Origin: an uncultured Bacteroidales bacterium
GTDB taxonomy: Bacteria; Bacteroidota; Bacteroidia; Bacteroidales; P3
DNA length: 64,000 nt
Direction: 5' to 3'
NCBI GenBank assembly: GCA_910578275.1
Contig: CAJTPR010000006.1
Location: 70,542 to 134,541, forward strand
Shown: positions 14,775 through 24,232 of the stretch, in pieces
Layout of the letters: each line of letters opens with the position of its first letter
Position numbering within the stretch: the stretch's first letter is position 1
Notes under the pieces: generated by a model
Seen by the model: only the letters and a program-made list of their open reading frames with translations
Database searches by the model: none
What the model was told of the DNA's origin: nothing
Position numbers and translations under genes: made by a program

Positions 14775-15667
14775 TGATGAAAAAGATGCTTTATCTGGCG
14801 TGGTGGTTTTTCCGCGCCCGTTTCCTGGGGCGTCGCGCCCCTTTGCAGACGGTGTTGTTCATCGGCGACCGTTGCAACCTGCAATGCAAGCATTGCAGCG
14901 TGTATCGCAAGGAGAACCCGCACCAAATGACGTATGAGCAAGTCAGGGAGCACTTGGTCTATTCCTATTCGCTCGGTTCGCGTTTCGTGGACTTCGAGGG
15001 GGGAGAGACCATGCTTTGGCGGGACGGGGAAAAGGACATCAACGACCTGACGGACCTGGCCAGGCGGATCGGCTTCTTTTCGGCCACGATCACGACCAAC
15101 GCCCAGTTGCCTTTTCCGGATTGCCGGGCGGATTCGGTGTGGGTGAGTCTCGACGGTACGGGTTCCTATCACGAAGCCGTGCGCGGACAAGGGACTTTCG
15201 CCCGTCTGGAAAAGAACATCGCCACCGCCGCCCACCCTCATCTTAGCGTGAACATGGTCGTCAACACGCTCAACTGGCAGGATGTGGACAATACGATGGC
15301 CTATGTCAAGGACAACCCGCATATCGAATCGATAAGCATAAATTTCCATACGCCTTTCCCCGGAACGGAATATCTGAGCCTGGACAAGGAACGTCGTGAC
15401 CGGATCATCGACAAGGTCATCGATTACAAGAAAAGAGGGTATCCCGTCATGAATTCGGTTTCGGGGCTCAGGAAAATGCGTTCGGGTCATTTCAAGCGGC
15501 GTTGCTGGGTGACCAATTTCATCTATCCCGACGGCAGCCGTGGCCTGTGCCTGGGTGACGGGACAGGCATCTGCAAGGATTGCGGCTTTTGCATGGCAGG
15601 GGAGATGGCCAGCCTTTTCGCGTTCAGGCCCGATACCGTCCGGGCGGGTCTGAAACTGAGGGTGTGA
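14774..15667 (+). CDS. Radical SAM protein with C-terminal cysteine cluster
   Basis: A 297-residue radical SAM enzyme. The [4Fe-4S]-SAM motif CNLQCKHC has cysteines at 34, 38 and 41; the SAM-binding GGE motif is FEGGE (about 75-79); strands with TITTNAQLP and VWVSLDGTG follow. Five cysteines near the C-terminus (C244, C259, C267, C270, C273; GTGICKDCGFCM) probably hold an auxiliary iron-sulfur cluster, in the manner of SPASM or HpnH-like enzymes. It is translationally coupled to the UbiA prenyltransferase, so its substrate may be an isoprenoid or quinone, but that is inference. An ATG at 14777 is an alternative start. Confidence 0.8.
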   Translation: MMKKMLYLAWWFFRARFLGRRAPLQTVLFIGDRCNLQCKHCSVYRKENPHQMTYEQVREHLVYSYSLGSRFVDFEGGETMLWRDGEKDINDLTDLARRIGFFSATITTNAQLPFPDCRADSVWVSLDGTGSYHEAVRGQGTFARLEKNIATAAHPHLSVNMVVNTLNWQDVDNTMAYVKDNPHIESISINFHTPFPGTEYLSLDKERRDRIIDKVIDYKKRGYPVMNSVSGLRKMRSGHFKRRCWVTNFIYPDGSRGLCLGDGTGICKDCGFCMAGEMASLFAFRPDTVRAGLKLRV

Positions 15668-15689
15668 AGAATTTTTGTATTTTCGCAAG

Positions 15690-16490
15690 ATGTTTTGCAG
15701 TAAATTAAGGTATGTCACGGTCCTTGCCTGTGCCGTCTTCTTGTGTGGTTGTGCCTATCAAAAGGAATACAATCAGATAAGCAAGAAAGGCACGGTGGAG
15801 GAGAAATACAACTTCGCCCTCAAGGCCTACGACAAGCAGGACTACAGGAAGTCGAGTTCCATTTTCGAGGAACTCCTGCCTCTTTTCCGAGGCAAGGACG
15901 CCCTTGACGGCCTGCTCTACAACCTGGCCTATTCGTATTTCTACGACAAGGACTACTTCATGGCCGCCTACTATTTCCGCACCCTTGCCCGCCAGTTTCC
16001 CAACGGACAGCGCGTGGAAGAGGCCACCTACATGTCCGCCTACTGCAAAAGCCTGGAATCGCCCGACTTCCGGCTCGACCAAAGCGCCACCAAGGAAGCC
16101 ATCAAGCAGTTGCAGCTGTATATCAACTATTATCCCGAAAGCCGCAGGGTGGAAGAGGCCAGCCGCCTGATCGTGGAAATGCGTGCCAAGTTGGCCCTCA
16201 AGGCGTTCAACATCGCAGGAATGTACTATAGGCGGGGATTGTACAACGCGGCCGCCATCACGTTCAACAACTTCCTGCGCGACTATCCCGAATCGCCCGA
16301 CAGGGAACAGGCGATGTTCCTCATGCTCAAGAGCCGTTTCCTGTATGCCAAGAACAGCTTCAAGCATTTGCAGCCGGAACGCTATCGCAAGGTGCTCGAC
16401 ATCTACGACATGTTCCTGCGCAACTACGCCGGATCCCGCTACCGGGAAGATGCCGACAAGTTCGTGGCCATTGCCAGGGAGCGCATATAA
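15690..16490 (+). CDS. bamD: Outer membrane assembly lipoprotein BamD
   Basis: A 266-residue lipoprotein of the BAM complex that inserts beta-barrel proteins into the outer membrane. The signal sequence ends in the lipobox VFLCGC; TPR-like helices follow (YNFALKAYDKQDYRKSSSIF, LYNLAYSYFYDKDYFMAAYY, FLRDYPESPDREQAMF). The ATG at 15690 was chosen over a TTG at 15675 because TATTTTCG (15679-15686), a -7-like box, overlaps the TTG. It heads the conserved Bacteroidota cluster bamD-rpoZ-coaBC-porD-recN. Confidence 0.88.
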   Translation: MFCSKLRYVTVLACAVFLCGCAYQKEYNQISKKGTVEEKYNFALKAYDKQDYRKSSSIFEELLPLFRGKDALDGLLYNLAYSYFYDKDYFMAAYYFRTLARQFPNGQRVEEATYMSAYCKSLESPDFRLDQSATKEAIKQLQLYINYYPESRRVEEASRLIVEMRAKLALKAFNIAGMYYRRGLYNAAAITFNNFLRDYPESPDREQAMFLMLKSRFLYAKNSFKHLQPERYRKVLDIYDMFLRNYAGSRYREDADKFVAIARERI

Positions 16491-16533
16491 GTCCGCGAAA
16501 GCACAGTGAGAATCTTAAAATATCATATAAACG

Positions 16534-16884
16534 ATGGATTACAAGAAAATCAAAGCTACCCATGACGCCGTTACCCGCGACCTTTCCAATTTCGACAAGG
16601 AAACGGGCAACCTCTATGAAACCGTGGTGAACCTTTCCAAACGGGCCAACCAGATTTCTTCTTCCTTGCGTCAGGAACTGGTGAACAAGATTTCGGAATT
16701 TTCCGCGCAGAACGTGGCCGGCGAGGGCATAGACGAGATTTACGAGAATCGCGAGCAGATAGAGATCGCCCGTTATTACGAGCAGTTGCCCAAACCCAGT
16801 CTCATCGCCACCCAGGAACTTCTGGACGGCACGCTCAAGTTCAGGCGCGCCGGAGGGGAAACGCCTGCCGAAAGCGCCCTTTAA
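16534..16884 (+). CDS. rpoZ: RNA polymerase omega subunit (Bacteroidota type)
   Basis: A 116-residue protein matching the divergent Bacteroidota omega/Rpb6 family: it starts MDYKKIKATHDAVTRDLSNF and contains NLYETVVNLSKRANQIS, where omega contacts the beta-prime subunit. Omega promotes RNA polymerase assembly. The assignment rests partly on its position between bamD and coaBC, a Bacteroidota hallmark. Confidence 0.85.
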   Translation: MDYKKIKATHDAVTRDLSNFDKETGNLYETVVNLSKRANQISSSLRQELVNKISEFSAQNVAGEGIDEIYENREQIEIARYYEQLPKPSLIATQELLDGTLKFRRAGGETPAESAL

Positions 16885-16893
16885 GCCTTGGAG

Positions 16894-18111
16894 ATGTCGT
16901 TGCGGGGAAAAAGAATCATCGTGGGGCTCGGCGGAGGCATCGCCGCCTACAAGACCTTGAGCCTGGTCCGTCTTTTGGTGAAGGCCGGGGCGCAGGTGCG
17001 TTGCGTCTGTACGCCGGCCGCCTTGCAGTTCGTCACGCCTTTGAGCTTGTCGACCTTGAGCGGACATGCGGTGTATGTGGATCTCTTTTCTCCCGGCAAC
17101 GAGACGGGAACGGAGCATGTTTCCTATGCCGACTGGGGCGAGTTGCTCGTGGTGGCGCCCGCCACGGCCGACTTGTTGGGCAAATTCGCCAACGGCATTG
17201 CCGACAACGCGCTCAGTACGCTTTTCAACGCGTTCGACAAGCCTGTATTGTTGGCTCCGGCCATGAATACGCGCATGTACCGGCATTCGGCAACGCAGGA
17301 GAACCTTCGCAAGTTGCGCGACTGGGGTGTGGAGGTCATGCCTGCCGAGACGGGCGGGTTGGCCTGCGGATGCGATGGGGAGGGGCGCATGGCCGAACCC
17401 GGACAGATCTTTTCGCGCGTGGAAAGCCTTTTCGCGGATTCTTCCCGGACCGGCATACTGAAAGGAAAGAAGATATTGGTCACGGCCGGCCCTACCGTGG
17501 AATCGATCGATCCGGTACGATACATCAGCAATCATTCCAGCGGACTGATGGGCTGCCGTATCGCCGACGAGCTGACGCGTCGCGGCGCGGAAGTGCATTT
17601 CGTGCATGGTCCGATGCGGTTCGCGCCGGAGCGGACGGTGTACGAGGATATTCCCGTTTCCAGCGCCGGGCAGATGTTCACCGAATCCGTTTCGCTTTGG
17701 CCGGACATGGACATGGCCGTGCTTTCGGCCGCCGTGGCCGATTACACGCCCGCCGAGCCGAGTCCCGAAAAGATAAAGAAGCAGGAGGACGGCATGGTCT
17801 TGCGGCTGGTGAAGACCAAAGACATACTCCAGACCCTGGGCCAGGAAAAAAAGAAGCGCCAGTTGCTGGTGGGCTTCGCCTTGGAAACACGGGACGAGCT
17901 GGAAAACGCCCGCGAGAAACTGCGCAGGAAAAATGCCGATTTGATCGTGCTCAATTCCTTGCGGGACCAGGGAGCGGGTTTCGGTTGTGCCACCAACAAG
18001 GTCACGTTCCTTGCAAAGGACGGCACGGTCCGTCCCATGGAATGCAAGGATAAGGAGGCGGTGGCTTCCGACCTGGCCGATTGCATGGAGCGGTCGTATG
18101 CCCTACTTTAA
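16894..18111 (+). CDS. coaBC: Bifunctional phosphopantothenoylcysteine decarboxylase / phosphopantothenate-cysteine ligase
   Basis: Carries out two steps of coenzyme A synthesis. In the N-terminal CoaC domain, GGGIAAYKTLSLVRLL binds FMN and PAMNTRMYRH is the PxMNxxM substrate clamp. The C-terminal CoaB domain has TAGPTVESIDPVRYISNHSS and the loop SPEKIKKQEDG. The 405-residue length is normal. The ATG at 16894 was preferred over a TTG at 16888; it lies 9 bp after rpoZ. Confidence 0.95.
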   Translation: MSLRGKRIIVGLGGGIAAYKTLSLVRLLVKAGAQVRCVCTPAALQFVTPLSLSTLSGHAVYVDLFSPGNETGTEHVSYADWGELLVVAPATADLLGKFANGIADNALSTLFNAFDKPVLLAPAMNTRMYRHSATQENLRKLRDWGVEVMPAETGGLACGCDGEGRMAEPGQIFSRVESLFADSSRTGILKGKKILVTAGPTVESIDPVRYISNHSSGLMGCRIADELTRRGAEVHFVHGPMRFAPERTVYEDIPVSSAGQMFTESVSLWPDMDMAVLSAAVADYTPAEPSPEKIKKQEDGMVLRLVKTKDILQTLGQEKKKRQLLVGFALETRDELENAREKLRRKNADLIVLNSLRDQGAGFGCATNKVTFLAKDGTVRPMECKDKEAVASDLADCMERSYALL

Positions 18112-18121
18112 CCGGAAACAC

Positions 18122-19063
18122 ATGAAAAGTTCATTCTTCAGAAATTCGTTCTTGTCGTTCTGCCTGCTGGCTTGTACGGCCGGCCTGGTTCCCAAGGCTT
18201 CGGCCCAGGAACTGGATTGCCGGCTTTCGGTGGTGGCCACCAAGATCACTTCCGGCGACAAGACCGTCTTCGACGTGCTTTCCAAGGCGCTCAACCAGTT
18301 TGTCAACGGCCGTAAATGGAGCAAGATTCCCTTTCAGAGCCAGGAACGCATTCCCTGCGCGATGACCATCGACATACAGGAATACAACCAGGGTACGGGG
18401 CAAATCAAGGCCTACATCTCGGTGCAGTCACGCCGTCCTTGTTTCAAGTCCACCTATTCGAGCACGATGCTCAACATCGTGGACAAGGACTTTTCTTTCC
18501 GTTACATGAAGAACGACCCGTTGGAGTACAACGACAACAGCATCGGCACCAATCTTACCGCCACCATCGCGTTTTACGCCTACATCATCATAGGCAATTA
18601 CATGGATTCGGGTTATCCGCGGGGTGGGGAGGTGTTCTTCGAACGGGCGCAGAACATCGTCATGCAGGCCCAGTCGCTCAACGAGCAGGGCTGGCGTGCC
18701 GGCGAGAAGAACGACAGGAACCGCTATTGGATAGCCGAAAACTACAACAACGGCAACTATCAGGCCATCCACGAAGTCATCTACCGCTATTTCCGTTTGG
18801 GCATGGACATGATGTACGACGATCCCGAACAGGCGCGTGGCAATATCCTGCAAGCCATATCCCAGGTGAACGCTCTCAAGCGCATGCGCAGCAACCTGCC
18901 TTGCGTGCAGTTGTTCATGGAATCCCGCGCCGACGAACTGGTGAACATCTTCCAGCCCGCCCCGCAGGAAGAACGCCAGAAGGCGGTCGACCTGCTCGTG
19001 GAGGCGGATGCTTCGAACGTGGCGCAGTACCGCAAGATCCTTTCGGGTGCCAATACCCGCTGA
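18122..19063 (+). CDS. porD: PorD-like (DUF4835) protein of type IX secretion
   Basis: A 313-residue secreted protein: a signal peptide ends at about KASAQ, then ELDCRLSVVATKITSGDKTV begins the DUF4835 domain, which runs to the end (EVFFERAQNIVMQAQSLNEQ; YRYFRLGMDMMYDDPEQARG). The family is reported as PorD of the type IX secretion/gliding machinery and is periplasmic or outer-membrane associated. The first ATG after the coaBC stop (10-bp gap) is used. T9SS cargo tails at 27928, 30014 and 63447 agree with an active system. Confidence 0.85.
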   Translation: MKSSFFRNSFLSFCLLACTAGLVPKASAQELDCRLSVVATKITSGDKTVFDVLSKALNQFVNGRKWSKIPFQSQERIPCAMTIDIQEYNQGTGQIKAYISVQSRRPCFKSTYSSTMLNIVDKDFSFRYMKNDPLEYNDNSIGTNLTATIAFYAYIIIGNYMDSGYPRGGEVFFERAQNIVMQAQSLNEQGWRAGEKNDRNRYWIAENYNNGNYQAIHEVIYRYFRLGMDMMYDDPEQARGNILQAISQVNALKRMRSNLPCVQLFMESRADELVNIFQPAPQEERQKAVDLLVEADASNVAQYRKILSGANTR

Positions 19064-19090
19064 TACGATTCCCCATCAATACCTGATTCC

Positions 19091-20758
19091 ATGTTGCAGC
19101 ACCTCCATATAGAAAATTATGCCCTGATACAGGCCTTGGACGTGGATATCGATTCCGGTTTCTGTGTCATAACGGGCGAGACGGGCGCGGGCAAGTCCAT
19201 CTTGCTGGGCGCGCTCGGCCTGGTGCTCGGACAACGCGCGGATGGCGGCATCTTGCTCGATGCCGGGAAAAAATGCGTCATCGAGGCGCATTTCGATGTG
19301 GAAAACATGGGCTTGGCCGGCTTTTTTGCCGCGAACGACTTGGATTTCAATGAGGAAGATCCATTGCTGATTCTTCGCCGCGAGGTTTTGCCCAACGGCA
19401 AGTCGAGGGCGTTCGTGAACGATACGCCGGTGGTGCTTCCGCTACTGAAGGAATTGGCCTTGTTCCTTGTCGACATTCATTCCCAGCACGAGACCTTGAC
19501 CTTGGGGCGCGCCGATTTCCAACTGCAGTTGCTGGACAGCTACATGGACGATTCCGCACGAATCAGGCCGCGTTATTCGGAAGCCTATGCCAGGTACAAG
19601 TCCTTGCACAAGGAAATCGAGCGGCAACGGGAAGAGTTGGACAAATATCGCAAGGAACAGGATTACTGGCAGTTCCTCTTCGACGAACTGGACAAGCTCA
19701 ACCTCGTCGCCGGCGAGCAGGAACGGATGGAGGAAGCCTTGGAGCGTCTTTCCCATGCCCAAGCGCTGCACGTCACGTTGGCGGCGGCCGTGGCCGAGAC
19801 GGACGGGGAGGAGATGAGCCTTCGTTCACGTGTGGGAAACTTGCTGCGGGAACTGAAGAAGATCGCGCCCTATCACAAAGGAGTGGAGGCTTCCTTGCCA
19901 CGTTGGCAGTCGCTATCGGCGGAATTGGCCGATTTGGGTGCGGATCTTTCGCGATGGAGCGAGGAAGACGATACCGATCAGGATACGAAGAACCGTTACG
20001 AGGAACGCCTCGACACGCTTTACCGCCTGGAACGCAAGCACGGCGTGGAAGACGAAAGCGGCTTGTTGGCGATAAGGGACGACTTGGCACGCAAGATCGG
20101 CCGTCTTGGCGGGGCGGACGAGGAATTGTCGGCCAAAGAGCAGGAACTCTCCGGTCTGGAACGAAAACTGGAATGCCTGTCGGCGGAATGGCATCAAAGG
20201 CGTGAGGCGGCGGGCAAGGAATTGCAGCAAGCCATCGTGGACGCCTTGGCCGAATTGGGCATGGAACAATCCCGACTCGAAATCAGGCTTTCCGATACAG
20301 GCCGTTTCGGTCCGGCAGGGCGCGACAAGGTGGAATTCCTGTTCACGGCCAACCTGGGAGCCGCTCCAAGGGAAATATCCAAGGTGGCCTCGGGCGGGGA
20401 ACTTTCGCGTCTGATGCTGGCGGTCAAGTCGGTCATACATCGTCGCGACGTGTTGGGCACCATCATATTCGACGAGATAGACACCGGGGTTTCCGGCAAG
20501 ATCGCGGGCAAGGTGGCCGCGATGATGGGACGGATGAGCCGCTACATGCAGGTCATTGCCATCACGCACTTGCCGCAGATCGCCGCCAAGGCCGCCACGC
20601 ATTTTCATGTTTACAAGGCCGAAGAGGACGGCAAGACCGTTTCGCGTATCAAGCGGCTCGATGCCCGGGAGCATGTCCGTTCCATCGCTTCCATGCTCAG
20701 CAACGAACAAGTCACCGGGGCGGCGCTCGAGGCGGCGCGGGAACTCATTAAACGATAA
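19091..20758 (+). CDS. recN: DNA repair protein RecN
   Basis: A 555-residue SMC-like ATPase acting in double-strand break repair. Walker A GETGAGKS sits at residues 29-36, a long coiled-coil middle (rich in Glu, Leu and Arg) follows, then the ABC signature SGGELSRLMLAVKSV and Walker B TIIFDEIDTGVSG. The end, ITHLPQIAAKAATHFHVYK, is the RecN D-loop/H region. It is 27 bp after porD. Confidence 0.96.
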   Translation: MLQHLHIENYALIQALDVDIDSGFCVITGETGAGKSILLGALGLVLGQRADGGILLDAGKKCVIEAHFDVENMGLAGFFAANDLDFNEEDPLLILRREVLPNGKSRAFVNDTPVVLPLLKELALFLVDIHSQHETLTLGRADFQLQLLDSYMDDSARIRPRYSEAYARYKSLHKEIERQREELDKYRKEQDYWQFLFDELDKLNLVAGEQERMEEALERLSHAQALHVTLAAAVAETDGEEMSLRSRVGNLLRELKKIAPYHKGVEASLPRWQSLSAELADLGADLSRWSEEDDTDQDTKNRYEERLDTLYRLERKHGVEDESGLLAIRDDLARKIGRLGGADEELSAKEQELSGLERKLECLSAEWHQRREAAGKELQQAIVDALAELGMEQSRLEIRLSDTGRFGPAGRDKVEFLFTANLGAAPREISKVASGGELSRLMLAVKSVIHRRDVLGTIIFDEIDTGVSGKIAGKVAAMMGRMSRYMQVIAITHLPQIAAKAATHFHVYKAEEDGKTVSRIKRLDAREHVRSIASMLSNEQVTGAALEAARELIKR

Positions 20759-20770
20759 GGGGGAAGGGCA

Positions 20771-22279
20771 GTGGAAGATTCTTTGGAAGACTATATGGAC
20801 GAGGAGACGGCCCGTCTCCTGGAAAGATACACGGAGGAATCGGCTTCCGGTCATTTCGGTTTTTACGACGTGGACGAATATGTCGCCCTCATAGACGCCT
20901 ATATCTGGAACGCCGACCTGGTCAAGGCCAAGGAGGTCCTGGCTCGTGCCAAGACGCAGTATCCCCAGGCGGTGGAACTGAAGTTGAAGGATGCCGAGAT
21001 ATGCCTGGAAACGGATCTTTTCGAGCATGCGTTGAAGTTGCTGGCGGAAGTGGAGTCGGTGGAACCCTATCTCTACGACGCGTATATCGTCAAGGGGCAT
21101 ACGTTGATATGCCTGCGCCGTTACCAGGAGGCGAGGGAGAGTTTCCGCAAGGCGGCCGAACAGGGAGCGGACGAGGTGGACGTGGCCATGGGACTTGCCG
21201 AGACCGAGATAGAGGCGGGAAACCTTGAGCGGGCGTGGACCTATACCGACCAGGTGATCGGGACAGGAAACGATACCGTCGAGACCTGCAATCGCTTCAT
21301 GGACTTGGCCCAGAAAGGAGACAGGTTGCCCGAGGCGATGACCAAGGTGCGGGCTTTGCTCAAGGCCGATCCCTATTCGCTCCTGTACTGGAAGACGTTG
21401 GTGGAACTGGCGGATGCCGCCGCTTGCCACGAACAAGCCTTGGAGGCCTGTGAGTTCGCCTTGGCCATCGCGCCCGACGACCTGGAAACGCTCAAGAACA
21501 AGTTCAACCTGCTGGAGACCGTGGATACGGAAGAAAGCCAGCTGGACTTTTACCGCAAGATGGAAAAGATTGCCTTGGAAAGCGGAGACGACATGTTCCT
21601 GGCGGCGGTCTGGTTGCGCATGGCACAGGAATACGAGATGGATTCCATGTGGGAGGAGGCGGAGGGGTATTATCGCCGCATGCTCGACGTGCCGTCACTG
21701 CGACAGTATGCCTTGTTCCGTTTGGGCGTATTGGCCGATTTCGGACATGACTACAAGGCTTCCAAGGCCTATTTCGAACAGGCGTTGCAGACGGATTCCG
21801 GGCAGGCCGACCTGTCGAACGAGGCCCGGATCTACCGGGGCATGGCACGCACGTTCTTCAATATGGGAAACGAACAGGACGGGTTCGAGTACGCGCGCAA
21901 GTCGGTAGAGACCGATCCGGAAAACCGTTTCCATTTGTATTCCTACCTGTATGATGCCTTGAACAGGAACGGGCAGAAGGATTTCCTGAGGCATGTCGAA
22001 CGGGAGATGGCCCGGGAGGCACGCCCGGAATTGGTATTGGCCACGGCCGTCTTTTATTTTTACACGGGAAGGACGGAAGATTCCTATGGCTTGTTCGTAT
22101 CGGCTTTCGCCTCGGATGCCCGCATGTTGAAGGACGTTTCCCGTTTTTTTCCGGAGGTATTGCTCGACAGTCCTCATGTCAAGGAAATATGGGAGGCGGC
22201 CTCTCCGGGAATCGGGGAGGAGACACGGAACTGGGACGACGACGAGCCGTTTCTTTATTACGGACCCGATGAACGCTGA
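20771..22279 (+). CDS. Tetratricopeptide-repeat protein
   Basis: A 502-residue cytoplasmic protein without signal peptide, made of repeated helix-turn-helix units (AKEVLARAKTQYPQAVELKL; LICLRRYQEARESFRKAAEQ; GNLERAWTYTDQVIGTGNDT). It is acidic at the N-terminus (MEDSLEDYMDEETARLLERY). The start is a GTG with GGGAAGGG upstream, 12 bp after recN; an in-frame ATG 8 codons later is an alternative. TPR proteins mediate protein contacts; no specific partner can be named. It overlaps aroE by 11 bp. Confidence 0.78.
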   Translation: MEDSLEDYMDEETARLLERYTEESASGHFGFYDVDEYVALIDAYIWNADLVKAKEVLARAKTQYPQAVELKLKDAEICLETDLFEHALKLLAEVESVEPYLYDAYIVKGHTLICLRRYQEARESFRKAAEQGADEVDVAMGLAETEIEAGNLERAWTYTDQVIGTGNDTVETCNRFMDLAQKGDRLPEAMTKVRALLKADPYSLLYWKTLVELADAAACHEQALEACEFALAIAPDDLETLKNKFNLLETVDTEESQLDFYRKMEKIALESGDDMFLAAVWLRMAQEYEMDSMWEEAEGYYRRMLDVPSLRQYALFRLGVLADFGHDYKASKAYFEQALQTDSGQADLSNEARIYRGMARTFFNMGNEQDGFEYARKSVETDPENRFHLYSYLYDALNRNGQKDFLRHVEREMAREARPELVLATAVFYFYTGRTEDSYGLFVSAFASDARMLKDVSRFFPEVLLDSPHVKEIWEAASPGIGEETRNWDDDEPFLYYGPDER

Positions 22280-23072
22280 AGCCTGCCATGAGACCGGCCG
22301 ACAAGTTTTCGGCTTGATAGGACACCCGCTCGGGCATTCGTTCTCGGCTGCCTATTTCAAAAGGAAGTTCGAGGAAGGCGGTATGGAAGCATTTTCTTAC
22401 CTCAATTTCGACATGGAAGACTTGTCGTCAGGAATCCCGCTTCTCAAATCCGACAACCGGTATGCGGGATTCAACGTGACGATTCCTTACAAGCAGCGGA
22501 TCAAGGATTTTTTGGACAGCCTTTCGCCCGAGGCCTCGGCCATCGGCGCGGTCAATACCGTCAAGGTGGAGCGTGACGGAACCTGGACGGGACATAATAC
22601 CGACTGCGTCGGTTTTTACGAAAGCCTGCGGCGTTTTTTGCCGGAGGGGGCACGATTCCCTGCCTTGGTGCTGGGAAACGGCGGGGCTTCCCAGGCCGTG
22701 CAATACGCCCTGCATAGGCATGGTTGGCGGTATTTCCTGGTTTGCCGGCATCCGCAGGAAAGCGGAAAGGCTTTCGCTCCGGCAAAGACGTTCACCTATG
22801 CCGGCCTTCCGGCGCATGTCGTGTCCGGTTGCCGTCTGATCGTCAATACCACCAGTCTGGGCATGTTTCCCGATGTGGAAAGTTGTCCCGTCATTCCCTA
22901 TGAGGCGGTGGGCGCGGATCATTTTGCGTTCGACCTCGTATATAACCCGGTGGAAACCGCCTTCATGAAACGTTGTTCGGAACGTGGCGCAAAGACATGC
23001 AACGGCCTTGAAATGTTATATCTGCAAGCGGAAGCCGCATGGAAGGTCTGGACGGGTCCGTCCGTCGGATAA
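22269..23072 (+). CDS. aroE: Shikimate dehydrogenase
   Basis: Reduces 3-dehydroshikimate with NADPH in aromatic amino acid synthesis. The 267-residue protein has the substrate site GLIGHPLGHSFS, the catalytic Lys in FNVTIPYKQRI, GAVNTVKVE, HNTDCVGFYESL, and the dinucleotide-binding loop VLGNGGASQAVQYAL. The start overlaps the TPR gene stop by 11 bp, indicating coupling. Confidence 0.94.
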   Translation: MNAEACHETGRQVFGLIGHPLGHSFSAAYFKRKFEEGGMEAFSYLNFDMEDLSSGIPLLKSDNRYAGFNVTIPYKQRIKDFLDSLSPEASAIGAVNTVKVERDGTWTGHNTDCVGFYESLRRFLPEGARFPALVLGNGGASQAVQYALHRHGWRYFLVCRHPQESGKAFAPAKTFTYAGLPAHVVSGCRLIVNTTSLGMFPDVESCPVIPYEAVGADHFAFDLVYNPVETAFMKRCSERGAKTCNGLEMLYLQAEAAWKVWTGPSVG

Positions 23073-23076
23073 GAGA

Positions 23077-24225
23077 TTATTTCCCGGTCTTTTTTCGTGA
23101 GAATACCGCCGTGAGCGGCTTGTGGTCCGAGTAGTCCACGTTCCTCGTGTTGAAAAAGACGACGTCGAGATTCCCTTGGTAGAGGACATAGTCGATCCGG
23201 TAAGAAGGATAATACCCCCTGTAGGATTGTCCGAATCCGCTGCCGGCTTCCACGAAGGCGTCGGTGAATCCGTTGCGTCGCAGATGACCGTAGGAGAAGG
23301 AGACGGGTTGATCGTTCATGTCTCCGCAAACGAGGATGCGGGAAGGCGCATGCGTGGTCCGGGCGTGCAGGATGATCTGTCGCACTTGCTCGCTTCTGGT
23401 GACGGTGGCCTTTTTGAGTTTGCCCAGCATGCGTCTGGCCCCGTGCGTGTAGTTCATTTCCTTCACGGGCGTGGCCGATGCCGTCCGCAAGGTTTCGAAG
23501 AACCGCTTGTCGGTATTGTCGAACCGGTTCGACTCCAGATGGATGTCATATACGCGCAAGGTGTCCTTGTTCACCAGCAGGTCGGCGAACACCACGTCGA
23601 ACGTGCTCATGCCTTGCAGGCTGCCTTCCCGCAAGATGGGAAACTTGCTGTAGATGATGTTCCCGTAGTAGAAGTTCTTGTTGGCTGCAGGTCGGGTATG
23701 GTGGAGATAGCCGGCCTGACGGAGCGTCCGGCTCGAGGCGAAACTGCCGTCCTTGCTCTCGTAATATTCCTGGAAGCATACGATGTCGGCGTCCTGGTCT
23801 TTGACGTAATCGAGCAGTTGCTCCTTGATATGCTCCTTCTCTCCGGGAATTTCCCCGTAGAAGTTGAACAAGCGCACGTTGTAAGACATCACCTTGAAAC
23901 GGCCGGGTTCCGCCCATTCGCTTTTGGCCGGTTCGGGAGCGCCTTTTCCGCGCAAGAGGGCGACGATGTTGGGGTAGTTCAAGGCGACGCAGGTCACGAA
24001 CAGCACGAATTTCCATTTGAGGAAAAGCAGGTAGAGGATGGCGAATCCCATGCCGAGCAGCAGCAATACGGGGAATGCGAATCCGGCAAGGGAAGGAAAG
24101 AACAGGATTTGCGGATTGACGTGGCGTGCCAGGAAACAGCACAGCAAGCCTGTCGCCACCAAGGCCGCCGGTAGGAACGCCAGGCCGTGCAGCCAGCCAT
24201 GTCTCTTGTTTTTCTTGGCGCACAT
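23077..24225 (-). CDS. Membrane-anchored endonuclease/exonuclease/phosphatase family protein
   Basis: A 382-residue protein with three N-terminal hydrophobic helices (about residues 10-85) followed by an EEP domain facing outward: KVMSYNVRLFNFYG, DIVCFQEYYE, VYDIHLESNR, ILVCGDMNDQPVSFSYGHLR and YRIDYVLYQ, with the terminal SDHKPLTAVF. The Asn, Glu, Asp and His residues of the Mg-dependent phosphodiester hydrolase are all present. The substrate is unknown. The start at 24225 (MCAKKNKRH) was chosen because upstream ATGs overlap the next gene. Confidence 0.85.
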   Translation of the reverse strand: MCAKKNKRHGWLHGLAFLPAALVATGLLCCFLARHVNPQILFFPSLAGFAFPVLLLLGMGFAILYLLFLKWKFVLFVTCVALNYPNIVALLRGKGAPEPAKSEWAEPGRFKVMSYNVRLFNFYGEIPGEKEHIKEQLLDYVKDQDADIVCFQEYYESKDGSFASSRTLRQAGYLHHTRPAANKNFYYGNIIYSKFPILREGSLQGMSTFDVVFADLLVNKDTLRVYDIHLESNRFDNTDKRFFETLRTASATPVKEMNYTHGARRMLGKLKKATVTRSEQVRQIILHARTTHAPSRILVCGDMNDQPVSFSYGHLRRNGFTDAFVEAGSGFGQSYRGYYPSYRIDYVLYQGNLDVVFFNTRNVDYSDHKPLTAVFSRKKTGK

Positions 24226-24232
24226 GGGAGGT

